64,000 nucleotides of DNA from Prostheceraeus crozeri (taxonomy: Eukaryota; Platyhelminthes; Polycladida; Euryleptidae), in NCBI GenBank assembly GCA_907163375.1, contig CAJQUW010001866.1, positions 434,001-498,000 of the forward strand, written 5' to 3'. The notes beneath the pieces were generated by a model that had not been told where the DNA came from, ran no database searches, and saw nothing but the letters and a program-made list of their open reading frames with translations. Every line of letters starts with the position of its first letter. Position 1 is the stretch's first letter. A program made the translations under genes and the position numbers. This document shows, one piece after another, positions 1 through 10,681 of this stretch.

Positions 1-440
1 TTTCCTACGTCAGATTCATTTCGTAAATAATTTGAATGATTCAACTGAGAAAAATGCTGATAAGATGGAAAATCTCTCCTTGGTGTTTTCAGAAGCAATG
101 CAACGCCGTTGAGCATAAAAGAAAAGATGGCTGTAGATGAGATGACATCATATCGTAGATCTCGAAGTCCTATACGTCAATATAATCCGCAAAGTGGCAC
201 ATCAAACTTTTCAGTCGGGTTTGCAGCTTTGGTATTTTACACGATTTCGAAGTTTATTGTGGTTCTAGGTCTAAACCAAAATCTGAAATCCGAGCATCCG
301 GAGACGTCGTGCGTCTGACTCAAGACCTTCCAGGTGATTTTAGGTTTCATGCTTTCGCTGAAAACTGGTTGAAATTATTGAATTATTGCATGAAAACCCA
401 AATTCATGACAATGATTTTTTGATGAATATTAGAAACAGT
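1..440 (+). pseudogene. piggyBac-type transposase relic
   Basis: A conceptual reading near 109-318 gives a stretch with VDEMTSYRRSRSPIRQYNP. It resembles the piggyBac core block around the catalytic Asp followed by a GR..kQY-type motif. After a frame change near 309 the reading continues with a region like the piggyBac DNFFTS / L..L..GT.R segment (HAFAENWLKLLNYC). Stops and frame changes interrupt it, so it is a decayed fragment and its 5' part lies outside the window. The assignment rests on motif resemblance only. No TTAA ends were found. Confidence 0.45.
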
Positions 441-769
441 TTAAATGTTCTAAGAACGCATGAATCAGCTGTACTGCAATTTCAATTAATTATGATGCTT
501 ACAAAATGTTCATGCACTCCTGCATTCTTTATGTGCTATAGTAGGCCTGCATGTATATTCTGTAATTCTTGACAAAAACTACCTTTTTATTTTGTGTTCC
601 ATGCTTATATTACACAAATTATCTTGTTATGGGCAACTGAAAATCGCATTTCATTGTCGAGTAATTTCAAAGTTATATATAGTCTGTATCACAAAAAACA
701 AGCGGAAAAATTATATTCTGCATCTATGCTCGTCTCGTAAATTATGCTCTTTACATACATGTACATCTA
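441..769. other. AT-rich stretch without recognisable gene
   Basis: Short open frames only and no motif I recognise. It may include the 3' part of the decayed piggyBac copy upstream. Confidence 0.4.
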
Positions 770-2225
770 TGCTCTTCATTTCTATTCATATACTTAAAGT
801 CAATAAATTTGAATGAATATTTTGAATTTCTGCAATGCTCTTATACTTTTTATTTAGTTTCAGCCATCTACTTGAAATCTATGAATTTGAATAGATAATT
901 TGAATTTGTACAATTCGTTTACTCTTCATTTATTTTTGGCTTATTATCGACAGCTTATCGAATGGACTGTACGCAAGGAAGATTGTATTTTTTGATTGAA
1001 AGTCTTCGTCGATGTAATATGAACGCACGCCGCACAAATCCATGAAATCATTGAAGAAGCTTGGCCTGACAGTTGTTTGAGTGCTGTACGGATTCGCACT
1101 ATTTGCCAAGAATTTCGGGATGGCAGTCGGAACACCTTTGAGCGTAAACCATGTAGTGGTGAGAAGAAAAGTCAAGCAAGAACTGAAAATGTCCAAGCCG
1201 TTGAACAACTAATCAATGAGGATAACTGCATGACACTCAGACACATAGCAAAAGTCTTGCAAATATCCCATACTATGGTGGGGAGAATCTTAAAAGAAGA
1301 TCTTGATAAAATGGTGTCACACACGATGGATTCCTCACACTTTGTCAGAGTACAACAGGGCTGTTTGTGTTGAGCGTTGTAAAGATCTACTGGAATCATT
1401 TTCAGCCAGGCAAACGAAGCTGAATTTGGTAACTGTTGATGAAACGTTCTTCTATCTTCGCAAATTAAAACCTAGAAATACAATTGGCAGTTGGATAAGT
1501 GCAGGTGGTGACGAGGAAAAAAGACAGACAGCTTTGAGATCCGAAAAAAACACTTTGAGAAAAACACCTTGTTTTTGTAGCTGTTTCACAGAAAGGCTTT
1601 CATTATTTTGAAATACTACCTGTCAATCAATCTATCAATGCAGACAGATACATCCACTTTCTTGGCAATCTTGCAGATTTTTTGAAGCGACAACCAGATC
1701 CTATTTTACCAGAAAATATGCGGTTGCAACATGACAACGCGAGGCCCCATACCGTCATTTCAACCACTCAGCACATTGCAATAAATAATATTCGACTCTT
1801 GAGACAACCACCATATTCCCCAGATACCAATCTGTGTGATTACTACCTGTTTCCGCGTCTTGAAACAGTTTTGATTCATAAGACGATATTAAACAATTCC
1901 TTGACGCACAGCTCTCCTATTTTACATCGCATAGAATGAAGCAGGCACTCCAAAATTCTATGTCTCACATGGAAAAAGTCATTGAATATGGAGGAGAATA
2001 TGTCTGAATCTTTGGTCTGAATCATCAATGTTATCTGTTTCTTTCGTTTACATGAGGTCTTAGTTTGTTAGAGCATATTACACTTTCTAAATCAAACCGC
2101 TCGTTTTTTGATATATGAGCTGATATTAAGTATAGATGGCTGAAAGTATAAATAGAGAGTATAAACGCATTATAAAGATTCAAATTTATTGATCTTGAGT
2201 AGATGAAAAGTAATGAAGAGCATGC
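770..2225. repeat. Long inverted repeats around a mariner relic
   Basis: The arm at about 770-890 is an imperfect inverted copy of about 2095-2225. Shared words include GCTCTTCATT, TCAATAAATTTGAAT and TTTCAGCCATCTA. The mariner transposase relic lies between the arms. Either they are unusually long terminal inverted repeats of this mariner or the mariner sits inside an older foldback element. Arm identity looks moderate by eye, which suggests an old insertion. Confidence 0.55.
950..2010 (+). pseudogene. mariner (DD34D) transposase pseudogene
   Basis: Three frame-broken pieces make up a mariner transposase. The piece at 1077-1373 has the N-terminal DNA-binding region ending in a helix-turn-helix (LRHIAKVLQISHTMVGRIL). 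The piece at 1303-1611 has the first catalytic Asp in VTVDETFFY. The piece at 1682-1939 has HDNARPH and YSPDTNLCDYYLF. The second and third catalytic Asp are separated by 34 residues, the DD34D signature of mariner. Frameshifts near 1370 and 1600 and stops upstream of 1077 make it inactive. The N-terminal part before 1077 is badly decayed. Confidence 0.85.
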
Positions 2226-2279
2226 ATGTATTTGAAGAGCATGCATTTGCGACACGAGCATAGAAGTGTCTTCCTCCGT

Positions 2280-3115
2280 CTTCCAATTGGAACTTTCCCT
2301 CCACTTTCATGGATTCAACTCTCTTGATGACTTTCTCTTCAGCTGTCCTTTCATGAGTCCTCTGTCGAATTCGGTTCTTCAGGTGTGTCAGTCCGCACAT
2401 TCTCATTACCTCTTCATTGGTGACCCGGTCTAGCTCTTTATCATTTAGCGCAGCATCTTCTGATCACACATTTCAAGTCGACTTCTTTGTTGCCGAGTCA
2501 ATGGCCATATTTCCGCTCCGTATAGCCGAGCCAATCGCACACGCTTCGTTTACTTGAGCTCTACATTTTATTGGAATATCGCTATTGCATAGCAAGTTCG
2601 TGAGATCTCTCCATTTTAACCATACTGCCGAATTTCTGGTAGGGTGGCATACCAACACCTTCACTGTCCCTGCATCGCAGCTAAGCACATTGAAATAGCA
2701 GAACTCATGTAGGCCTTCTTCCTTCACGGAGAGACCGTCAAAGCTCAAGAAGCCCATGCAAGTCGGACAACACAAGTTTGCAATCCTTGTCAACTTTGCA
2801 GCCGAGCACATTTCCTGCGATAACATTTCTTGCAGGAGACACAAAGGATCGAATTGACACCCATCTCCCCTGCCACAGCAGCAACACGGCTAATTGTCGT
2901 TTTCCACCTTCTTTCCAGTAACCACAATCTTTGTCTTCTCCATGTTCACGTTGAGACCACGTAGTTCAAGGTCAGTCTTCCATCTTGCTTCACTCTTGGT
3001 CTCAGCCGTTAGCACCAGATCGTCCGAGTATATCAACTCCCAGGAACCATCGTCTTCACATTCTCTTGCCGCTTCCTCATCCACAAGTTGTTGGCTCAAA
3101 TACGACAAGACGTTT
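2280..3115 (-). pseudogene. Non-LTR retrotransposon reverse transcriptase fragment
   Basis: The minus-strand reading from about 3108 contains ELIYSDDLVLTAET, a variant of the RT motif YADDLVL, followed by LRGLNVNMEKTKIVV, the usual thumb-proximal block. A second open piece (2473-2844) continues with a Cys-containing segment and LTNLLCNSDIPIKCRAQV, and then a frame with MRMCGLTHLKNRIRQRTHER (2170-2406). This order matches the 3' end of ORF2 in L2/CR1-like elements. Stops and frame changes break it. It lies directly downstream of the kinase stop codon, so it may be part of that gene's 3' flank or UTR. Confidence 0.7.
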
Positions 3116-3221
3116 TTCCAGTTTTATGGTAATCCAGAAAGAACAAGTCGATGAATTTGAGAATTTTCGAAGCCAATGCATGAGCATCTATTTAAACATT
3201 CCACGTTTTAGTTGAACGCGC

Positions 3222-3421
3222 CTACTTTAACAGGCAGAATGGATGATTCAAAACCTGTTTCGCTGGAGGACGATCTTTGGGATCCCGGGCTAGTCCTGTC
3301 TCGAGGAAGTCTATGAGAGAAGAAGAGCTGTCTTGAGGGAGAGTGTAGAATGGTCCTATGTTCATCACGATACGATGCTCGACGTTTTGCCAGTAAGGCG
3401 CATCCGGTAGCAGAGATTTAC
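3222..3421 (-). CDS. Terminal coding exon of a MAP3K-like kinase
   Basis: The minus-strand acceptor (CTGCATTTCTCCAG) precedes an exon that starts in phase 1. It fits the phase-1 donor of the exon at 13666-14005. It encodes about 66 residues, with LLPDAPYW near the start, ARDPKDRPPAKQVLNHPF near the end and a TAG at 3222-3224. The RDP.dRP.a..lL.HPF block is subdomain XI of protein kinases, in which the Arg is conserved. The reading frame is open. The intron upstream is about 10.2 kb and filled with transposons. No polyadenylation signal was assigned. Confidence 0.85.
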
Positions 3422-4229
3422 CTGGAGAAATGCAGAAAAGTAAATCATAATTGTGGGGTTACTGAGCATAGTTTGCTTTATAGAATCATTTAACAGGATT
3501 ATGACATGCACGCAAAAATCTGGTGCGATTCCGCAAAGTACTTTGTCGTCATTACAAAAATCGCCACATGAAGATCAAAATGCAGTCAGACATGATTTGT
3601 AGTTAGCATTTCATTAAAAGAACGTATTCTCATGTCATAAAATCTTAAGTCTCCTACACTCCTACGATATTCTCAATCTTAAGACTCATCAAAATTCATT
3701 GATCTGTTTTAAGTAACAAATAGCAGCGCCTAAACTGTACATCATTAAGTCCTATTTATATAAGTACCAATCTGAGTACTAAATGAAAGAGTACTAAAAT
3801 TACCGAGCTTAACTTCACAGAAGTACTAAAATACTTGCTTAGTGTTAATAAGATAAAACATCAATATAGCAATGACTCAATAAGAGGGAAGGGCATACAA
3901 GCGAACAATAGCGATGTATTGATCGGCATGCCTCACTGCATTGCCATGATATCACTTATCACATCTCAGCGATCGCATAACCTGGTGGAAAGTGTGCACC
4001 CACGGGACAGTCGTAAATTTGCAAGAAAATTATTGCAGTCAATTTCGTTGCATTCAATGTTTCAATATGATGCATATATGTATCATATTGAAACATTGAA
4101 TGCATCATTTGGCATTGAATCATCTTGGTATGGTATCAAACCTTCTACATTGCAAACTGTACGATACCAAAGCTACTTACGAAACCGATGCACAAAAGGA
4201 GAACAACAAAATGCACGAAGGTACTTTGG
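3422..4229. other. Intron sequence with a perfect hairpin
   Basis: This is the 3' part of the long kinase intron. I see no coding exon. It contains the perfect inverted repeat described separately and possibly decayed 5' sequence of the Penelope-like element that begins to be recognisable near 4230. Confidence 0.5.
4050..4103. repeat. Perfect 22-bp inverted repeat, 10-nt loop
   Basis: Positions 4050-4071 are exactly complementary to 4082-4103, leaving a 10-nt loop. The stem starts GCATTCAATG. RNA or single-stranded DNA could form a stable hairpin. It lies just upstream of the Penelope-like RT remnant. Confidence 0.85.
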
Positions 4230-4409
4230 TTCGTTTTGATACACTACGAAAGCAATTGGCTCTCTCCTTTTGTACATCTGTTTCGCAATCAAAATCAGCC
4301 AGCTTTCGTACTCTAAAGTTTTAAGCGTCTTTATCATCGGTACATTGACGATGTTTTCATCGGTCCGTTCATTAATAAGTGAGAGACTTTTACTAACGAG
4401 CAGTGGTGG

Positions 4410-4550
4410 GCAGCGATAAATTTTCCGATGGGTCCGATAACGATAAAGCGATAATTTTTTTTGCTAAGTCCGATAACGATAAAGCGATAAATTTTACGCA
4501 AAGGTTAAAGCGATAAGCGATAACGATAAAGTCCGATAACGATAAATCCT
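4410..4550. repeat. Left subterminal CGATAA repeats of hAT
   Basis: Many copies of GCGATAA, ACGATAAAG and CCGATAACG occur just inside the left hAT end. Such subterminal repeats are usual binding sites for hAT transposases. This role is inferred. Confidence 0.75.
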
Positions 4551-5054
4551 GAAATTGTCTCTACTAACGTCTATAATTGGCTCATTTTTTGCTACTAAAC
4601 CTCTACACTGAATTCACTAAAATAAATGCTGTTCTACATGATGTTTTGTTAAACGACGGCCATGCACAAGCATGCACTCCTTCGATTCCATGTCTTCTAA
4701 CAACATCGAGTGCTAGAGCTCGAGGACATGAAATCGAAGTCGTGCCTGCATGCATATACAAGGCCATGTGTAACAATTAATTATGTTGATGCACTCTTCA
4801 TTGGTCTGGGCCTTTGGTCTCAATAATATCGTACAGAAACCTACAAGTACATGCCTAAAATACAACATAGGCTGGTATTGAATAAATAGGAGCATTGATG
4901 AAAGACACGAATTGAGAACTTTATTTTTAACATAAAAACCATAAAAACAACAAGCTACATGTATCGGGTACCACGACAAACTTCACCGCACCACAAAGTA
5001 CAATCAGAGCAGAGAGGAATCATACAAATACTACACATCATCATCATCATCCTC

Positions 5055-7145
5055 ATCGGCCCCTCCTGGCTGCAGCCTCTTGCTGAGGTGGAGGTTTCCC
5101 TTCAGAAACAATCTGTTCAAAATTCTGTTCAAAATTGTCATCACTGAGACAATCCCTCTTCGGCCTCAGTACGTCTCCAGCCACGCTGAAGAGACGCTCT
5201 ACTCCTGCAGAGCTAGGGATCCCGTTATTGTACTTTATGAAAAGTGTTATCCAGTGGGCCTTATGCTTCGCAGGGAAGTGCGACTTCTTCACAGTTGCCT
5301 GAAAAAAAAACACATACATCATTGCAATCTTACATGTACACATTCTGCAATTACACATTACAATGCACCGAATTATCACTTGCTTGTACACGGTATGCTC
5401 ATGGTGCATGAAAGAACATGGCAAGACTTTAAACACATTGTTAGGCCTAACTCCTTGCTCCTCTTCCACCCTTGCAGCTCCTTTTTGAGGTCTTCCTGCA
5501 GGTTATTGTCGCGGTTTTCCTCGGTTCCATCCTCACACTCGCAGAGCTCGGCAAAGGGGTCATCGCTGACCTCCTGATGCTCCTTCATTGTAACTTGGTT
5601 TCCCCCCTCTCTCGCCTCCTCCTGTCTGACGAGCGCCGTCATCTCTTTTAGGATCCTCATGGATATCTCCTCCTTCATATGCGGAGCCATGGAGCCGAAC
5701 GTCGACATCCCGTAGTTTGGATGAAGGGCAGATGCCATGAGGAGATCCATGTTTCTAAACATGGAGCTGAATCTGTAAAGCAAAGTAATTAGTTTAAACA
5801 CGTAGCGGGACATGTGCATGTACTTATTGCCTATACCAGGGATCGCAGGCAATTTAGGCCACCATATAGGCCGTGTCAGGGCCAGGGATCAATAAGGCAC
5901 ACTAGGACAGAGAAAACAGGGAGTAGGCTTACAATGCTCCTGTGAGGAAAATATTGATTTACTAACCATCAAAACAAATCAATCGGAAGCATAATACTTC
6001 TTTGAGACAGAGTCAACGTCCATTGATGATAAATTTGGCTCCTAAATTTGCGAGCACCTGTATAGTAAAGAAAGGGAACAAAACTACACAGCACAAGAAA
6101 TATGCATGTGTACATTTAAAGCTGACATTATTAGCACTAGCTAGGCCTGACAGGCTAGCACCTAACAAGGCCGAACTGGAACACTGAATAGGCCATTTAT
6201 GCCGGAGTTTGCGCGACTCCTGGCTTATAGAAAAAGGTAAGCACCGCAAACATTAAACAGAGAATAAAATACCGGTACCTCTTTATGTTACAGAATATAG
6301 GTGAAGTTGTTGAATTTGTAGGCCTACCTGTTGTCAAATCCTCCTTTGTTGCCCTCTTGTCGGAGGAGGGCGCGCACCAAGGGCTGTGCGTAGATGAGGG
6401 CCTGGTCCCTTTGCGATTCCTCCATGCGCTCCAGCGCCACTTTCATGAGAGTGAGGTTGGGAAGCAGTGCACCAAGGTAGGCGTTCTGCTCCGCCTGTAG
6501 CCGGTCCAGACAGTTGGCGACTGGCCTCATGACTTTGCAGAACTCATGCAGCACCTGGTGATAACGTAAAAAACTCATTAAATTGATAGCATAGCAGGCA
6601 CTAAAACTTGTAAACCAAAAGCAAAAACAAAAACATTATTATCTACATGTAGGCTCATCTCAGCTAAAATGAAATTTGCATCAGACTACTTTGGTACTTT
6701 ACCTGTCTGTCGTGGTCGTCGAAGCCGCTGAAGGACTTCCTGCTCCGGTTGGCGCCCCCCTCGTTCCGTAGAACTTCATTGACGGCCTCCAGGCGAGCGT
6801 CGTCGTTCATGACGCACTGTAGCAGCACGCTGCACGCGTCATACATAGAGTTCCATCTGTTGGTAAAGTGAATATTGTTTAAGAAATGGATGAGGGGGCT
6901 GGAAATACCACATCCAGGCGCAATCACAAGGTGTGGCTGGTCGAGTCAATGGCTTGACTACCTGAGCGGCTGTCGGCCTCTAACTCACTACCCAGGGACA
7001 TGAGGGAATTCGAGTGGGAGACGGGGGGAACGTCTGCAGATCCCGAACTTTCGGAAATGTTCCGCTTCTTCTCTTGAGTCACACCACTACTCCTGTTCTC
7101 AACACGGAAGAAGTCCTCCATACATGTAGTCCTCTTGCGTGACAT
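5055..7145 (-). pseudogene. hAT (ZBED-like) transposase remnants
   Basis: Minus-strand pieces occur in the expected order. The N-terminal piece (about 6924-7145) begins MSRKRTTCMEDFFRVENRSS. A piece at about 6703-6858 contains WNSMYDACSVLLQ (the hAT W.S...M..R-like block) and ends at a GTAAAG donor. A piece at about 6328-6556 contains VMRPVANCLDRLQAEQNAY and ends at a GTAGGC donor. A piece at about 5460-5774 contains MDLLMASALHPNYG. The C-terminal piece (about 5055-5300) has YNNGIPSSAGVERLFS and LRPKRDCLSDDNFEQ, the hATC dimerisation domain. The BED finger and much of the catalytic core are not found, so an internal deletion is likely. Confidence 0.75.
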
Positions 7146-9634
7146 ATTGCAGTCCTCTTGACGCTGAAACTGAAACAAAAAAATCAGTGATTTTATTTTG
7201 ATATATCCTCGGCTATGACAAAATAAATAATACACATGCTTGTATACAGCAGATGTAGCTGCAATGATATAACCTTAAAATTCTTGCGATCCCGAAATTT
7301 ACAAGACAGCTAAATATAACGCATATATACATGTAGTTTCATTGATACAGCGTCTTATAAGCACATGTATGTGTATGTATTTTACTAGACTCTGCAGGAT
7401 GATGGTAAACATGTTGGCAGACAATGAAAAAAATGATGATCGTCGACTTTATCAGCTTAATTGAAAAGTGCGCGCTCAAAAAACGCAATCTATAAATAAG
7501 TATTTACATGTAGCCTACTTAGTGTGGCCCATAGTCTCAGTATACCACCATGGTGAAGGATGACGATCGGATTGCACTTGTCTCTTAGACGTAAATAGCA
7601 TGTAGCAATTTGCAACTCCCAACTCATGTCCAAGCCTGACAAGCAAAGTCCAAAATTATAATGTAGCTATCTGTGGGACCTCACTCGTAACGTATGAACA
7701 TCGAGGGACAATACACTCATCATTGTACCTAGCTAGCTACTGGATAAGACCTATATAGCTTCGATAATTTTGCCAGCCTAATCAATAATCATATCAATAG
7801 ACTAAACAACAATTCAATGTTCTTCTTGTTCTGCGTCCTTGGCTGATGAAGTTCTAGCGGCGTCGCTCTTAGAAATACCAATTAGCCCTACCGGTAATTA
7901 TTAAATTGCACCCTAACTATGCTACGGTATGCCTACATTGCACATAATTTTAAAGTACATGCGTAAGATGAAATAAAAATTTAATAATTAATGTATTTGC
8001 AACGTAAACAATAGATATCAATTGGGATATTCCATCAACCCCATCCCGTGGGTACGTCGATTTATCGACAAGCTAATGCGGTATACTGCAGCATAATAGA
8101 GCGTGTAGTGTTCATTAAAGTTGCTAAAAAATTGAAAAAAATTAATGTAGTGCTCATTACAGTTGCTAAAATACTGAAGGGAATTAATATGTCCACGGCA
8201 CCGCAATTCGAAAGTTAAGAAAATCATATTGTTGTATAAACTTACGATACATACGTATATCTACACGGCTGGAAATAAATGTCTATAAACGTAGGGTAGG
8301 CCAAGTGCCAAGTGATCTACATGTAGGCATATGTACGTGCAATGCCTACGTACAATGTAGGCTACATTATCAGTCTACTCTAGAAACTATGAAAGATAGT
8401 TATCTACAAGTATGTCATCGTCGCTTTATATTGTTCAGCCTGCGCTAGCCTTATGATGTGACTGACATTGACTGTGATACAGTGGCGTAGCGTGAGTTTC
8501 TTGCGCCCGGATGCGAGATACTCATTTGGCGCCCTCAGTCTCCGTGTTAACCATCTTTGAATCCTCCCAAATTTGAGCAGGGGTTCGTTCCCCTATCAGG
8601 CAGACCAATTCCCCGGCGTTCATCTCATTAGAAATGAGAATGGTCAATCAGAATTGCTAAAATAAAACAATCATCTCATTGGAAATGAGAAGGGTCATTG
8701 GTCAATCCAAATTGATAATCATTAACAAGAGATTTAAAAAATTGTGCGACTAGTTGTCCTAGTTGTTTACCACAGAGTATGGGCCTGGCCTACACAAAAG
8801 GTAAATATAGGAACTATATTTTCCTTTTTTATGCATATGCGACGTATTTTTCTACTCTTATAGACGATGAGGATTTAAAAACACTACTCGACTGCTTGCA
8901 GTCTAAAAAGGTACGATTTTGGAAAACACTGTGTTAAATGAATGTTGGTAGTTTCTCATGAATATGCGCATACATAGTATGATTAATAGATTATAAAAAC
9001 GTTGCATGATGAGCTGATTGAACGTTCGATGGTAGAAGACAAATGCACTTTATCACTTGATGAGCAATACCGACTGACACCGACTGCCGCCTAGACGCGA
9101 AGAAAAAATGATTCTCATTGAAACGCTCAAATACGGCTGTCAGGGGCCAATCCTCTTTACATCTTATTCGACAACTTACCTCAGTGAGGTCGACGTCATA
9201 CTTGCTGTCCATGGATGACGACTATTTCGAAGCTAATCGATGCGAAAGGCTTTGTGTGAATGCACGCGCACACACGCAGGATCAGAAGTCGAGGCACATA
9301 CTGCGATGAGTGAAAATGAAACAATCTCATGCTTTTATTAACGAGTACTAATTCAGTAGAAATGTACCAACTCGCTGTTCAACTTACCTTCATCTAACCC
9401 TTTAAATCGTAGATGACCTCAACGAGGAATCGGAACGGGATCGCGCATTGATATTCTACATGCAAGAGTTGTGAACTATCAAGCACTGTGTGGTGTCAAG
9501 GTGTGATCCCCTTAATAGAGCTTAGTAATGCCCGATGCAATTCCAATTGACGCTTTTAAGAGTCACATTCGAGCAGTTAATTCAAATCGTAGAATGTTTG
9601 TCTAATAAGCCAAAGAAATTTTTGTTTTTTTAAA
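7146..9634. other. Non-coding interior of hAT
   Basis: About 2.5 kb without a supported gene. Near 8482 there is CAGTGGCGTAGCG, which resembles the end of another hAT-type MITE; no matching second end was found. At 8620-8720 a segment with TCTCATT.GAAATGAGA palindromes occurs twice in tandem. The rest may be intron or 5' non-coding sequence of the transposon. Confidence 0.4.
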
Positions 9635-9785
9635 AAATTATCGCTTTATCGTTATCGCAGGAAAATTTAAAGCGATAACGATAAACGATAAATTTTGCGA
9701 TTCTTTGCGATAAACGATAAGCGATAAATTTTCGGCCAGTCCGATATTATCGCTTTATCGCTTTATCGCTTCATTTATCGGAACG
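9635..9785. repeat. Right subterminal CGATAA repeats of hAT
   Basis: This is the inverse-orientation counterpart of the left cluster, with repeated TTATCGC, AGCGATAA and ATCGTTATCG words inside the right end. Confidence 0.75.
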
Positions 9786-9879
9786 CCCACCACTGCTAAC
9801 GAGTATATTTTCTCTTAGTAATTTGCCAACGAGTATATTGACTTTGCTTTAGAAACTCCAGCAAATAGTATTTTGAACT

Positions 9880-10341
9880 TAATGGATATCAGTATCTCTG
9901 CTTTGGACGCTATAAACTTCATGCATACTTTATACTTGGTACAAAAAAGCTAGTCATTCAGGCATTAGCTTGAAGGCTGGCAGTTGGGTGCCTTCTTTTG
10001 ATTAGAGTAACTTTGTTAAGGTAATTAACGATAGGTGATCGAATGATGTTAACCCAAAAGAAAGTGATAGTAAGCTCAATACCATTTTGATTAGTAATGT
10101 AGTCAAATACATTAGTAGGCCTACTATCAAAGCTGGCTCGACTGATCGCAACTTCTCTACGCACTATCATGAGCATCTCAGATCTATTAGCAATGTCGAT
10201 GATTCGAGTGCTATCGCCAGTCATGTTCTTATTGATCATTTTAATTCTTTGATAACCATTACTGATTTCACCATTGATTTTCTTGACAGTCAAACCGATC
10301 CTGTACGTATTAGAATTTCTGAAGCGAGCTTTCTGAATTGA
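9880..10341 (+). pseudogene. Penelope-like C-terminal part with GIY-YIG-like domain
   Basis: The segment begins with a thumb-like reading around 9880-10020 that is broken by stops. From 10087 it is open: VKYISRPTIKAGSTDRNFS, then HYHEHL, then IASHVLIDHF, and ends VRIRISEASFLN. The order Y.S/G.T.R....EH....H..RI.EA...N matches the GIY-YIG endonuclease of Penelope-like elements, where the Arg and Glu are catalytic. The canonical GIY and YIG words are not intact, so activity is unlikely. Confidence 0.6.
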
Positions 10342-10403
10342 ATAGGAAACATGAGTTGATGAACATCAATCGATGACTACATTTTTATATACTTGTGTTC
10401 ATC

Positions 10404-10446
10404 AGCTACCCATGAGTATGTCTCTGTGAGACGAAACGTCGGGTTT
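10404..10446 (+). ncRNA. Hammerhead-like motif at Penelope-like 3' end
   Basis: A GTCTC TGT GAGAC hairpin is followed directly by GAAACGTC, the conserved 3' core of hammerhead ribozymes. The 5' core, normally CTGATGA, is degenerate here (CATGAGTAT). Penelope-like elements are known to carry hammerhead motifs, and the position just after the C-terminal coding region fits. Cleavage activity is doubtful because of the altered 5' core. Confidence 0.5.
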
Positions 10447-10681
10447 TATCAGTCACTTACTTGTTTTTATTTTAACACTCGCCCCACTAGGGTGTTTTAA
10501 CAAACGGACACTGCTTTTTCCGAAACGAAAGGTCCAAATTCAAAGCGAAGTACTCCAAATGAAAGCTCTCATCATGGCGAGTCAGAATATTGTCACTGTT
10601 TTGATATTCAAGGTCATTGTCGAGGTCAAAGGTCAAAAAGATGATTTTTTGGTATGATTATTATTTGTTGCCCTACCTCAA

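Larger units (their letters stand above)
4401..9795 (-). mobile_element. hAT DNA transposon, 8-bp TSD
   Basis: The element begins CAGTGGTGGGC at 4401 and ends with the inverse, GCCCACCACTG, at 9795. It is flanked by a perfect 8-bp direct repeat CTAACGAG (4393-4400 and 9796-9803). Both TIR and TSD are typical of hAT. The interior carries minus-strand remnants of a hAT transposase between 5055 and 7145. Both ends are rich in CGATAA-type subterminal repeats. Its target was the Penelope-like element. It is about 5.4 kb and looks internally deleted. Confidence 0.9.
4230..10470 (+). mobile_element. Penelope-like retroelement split by a hAT
   Basis: The left part (about 4230-4400) ends with an RT motif block (YHRYIDDVFIGPFINK, with the catalytic IDD). 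The right part (9796-10341) continues with KKTSHSGISLKAGSWVP-like sequence and a GIY-YIG-like block. The two parts are contiguous if the hAT at 4401-9795 and one copy of its 8-bp target duplication are removed. Downstream of the coding part is a hammerhead-like motif near 10411-10445. RT plus GIY-YIG plus a hammerhead is the Penelope-like signature. Most of the RT domain upstream of 4230 is not recognisable, so the copy is truncated or strongly decayed. Confidence 0.7.

Noticed and set aside
8482..8720. A complete hAT-type MITE starting CAGTGGCGTAGCG.
   Set aside because: Only one end could be seen; no inverse copy or 8-bp duplication was found.
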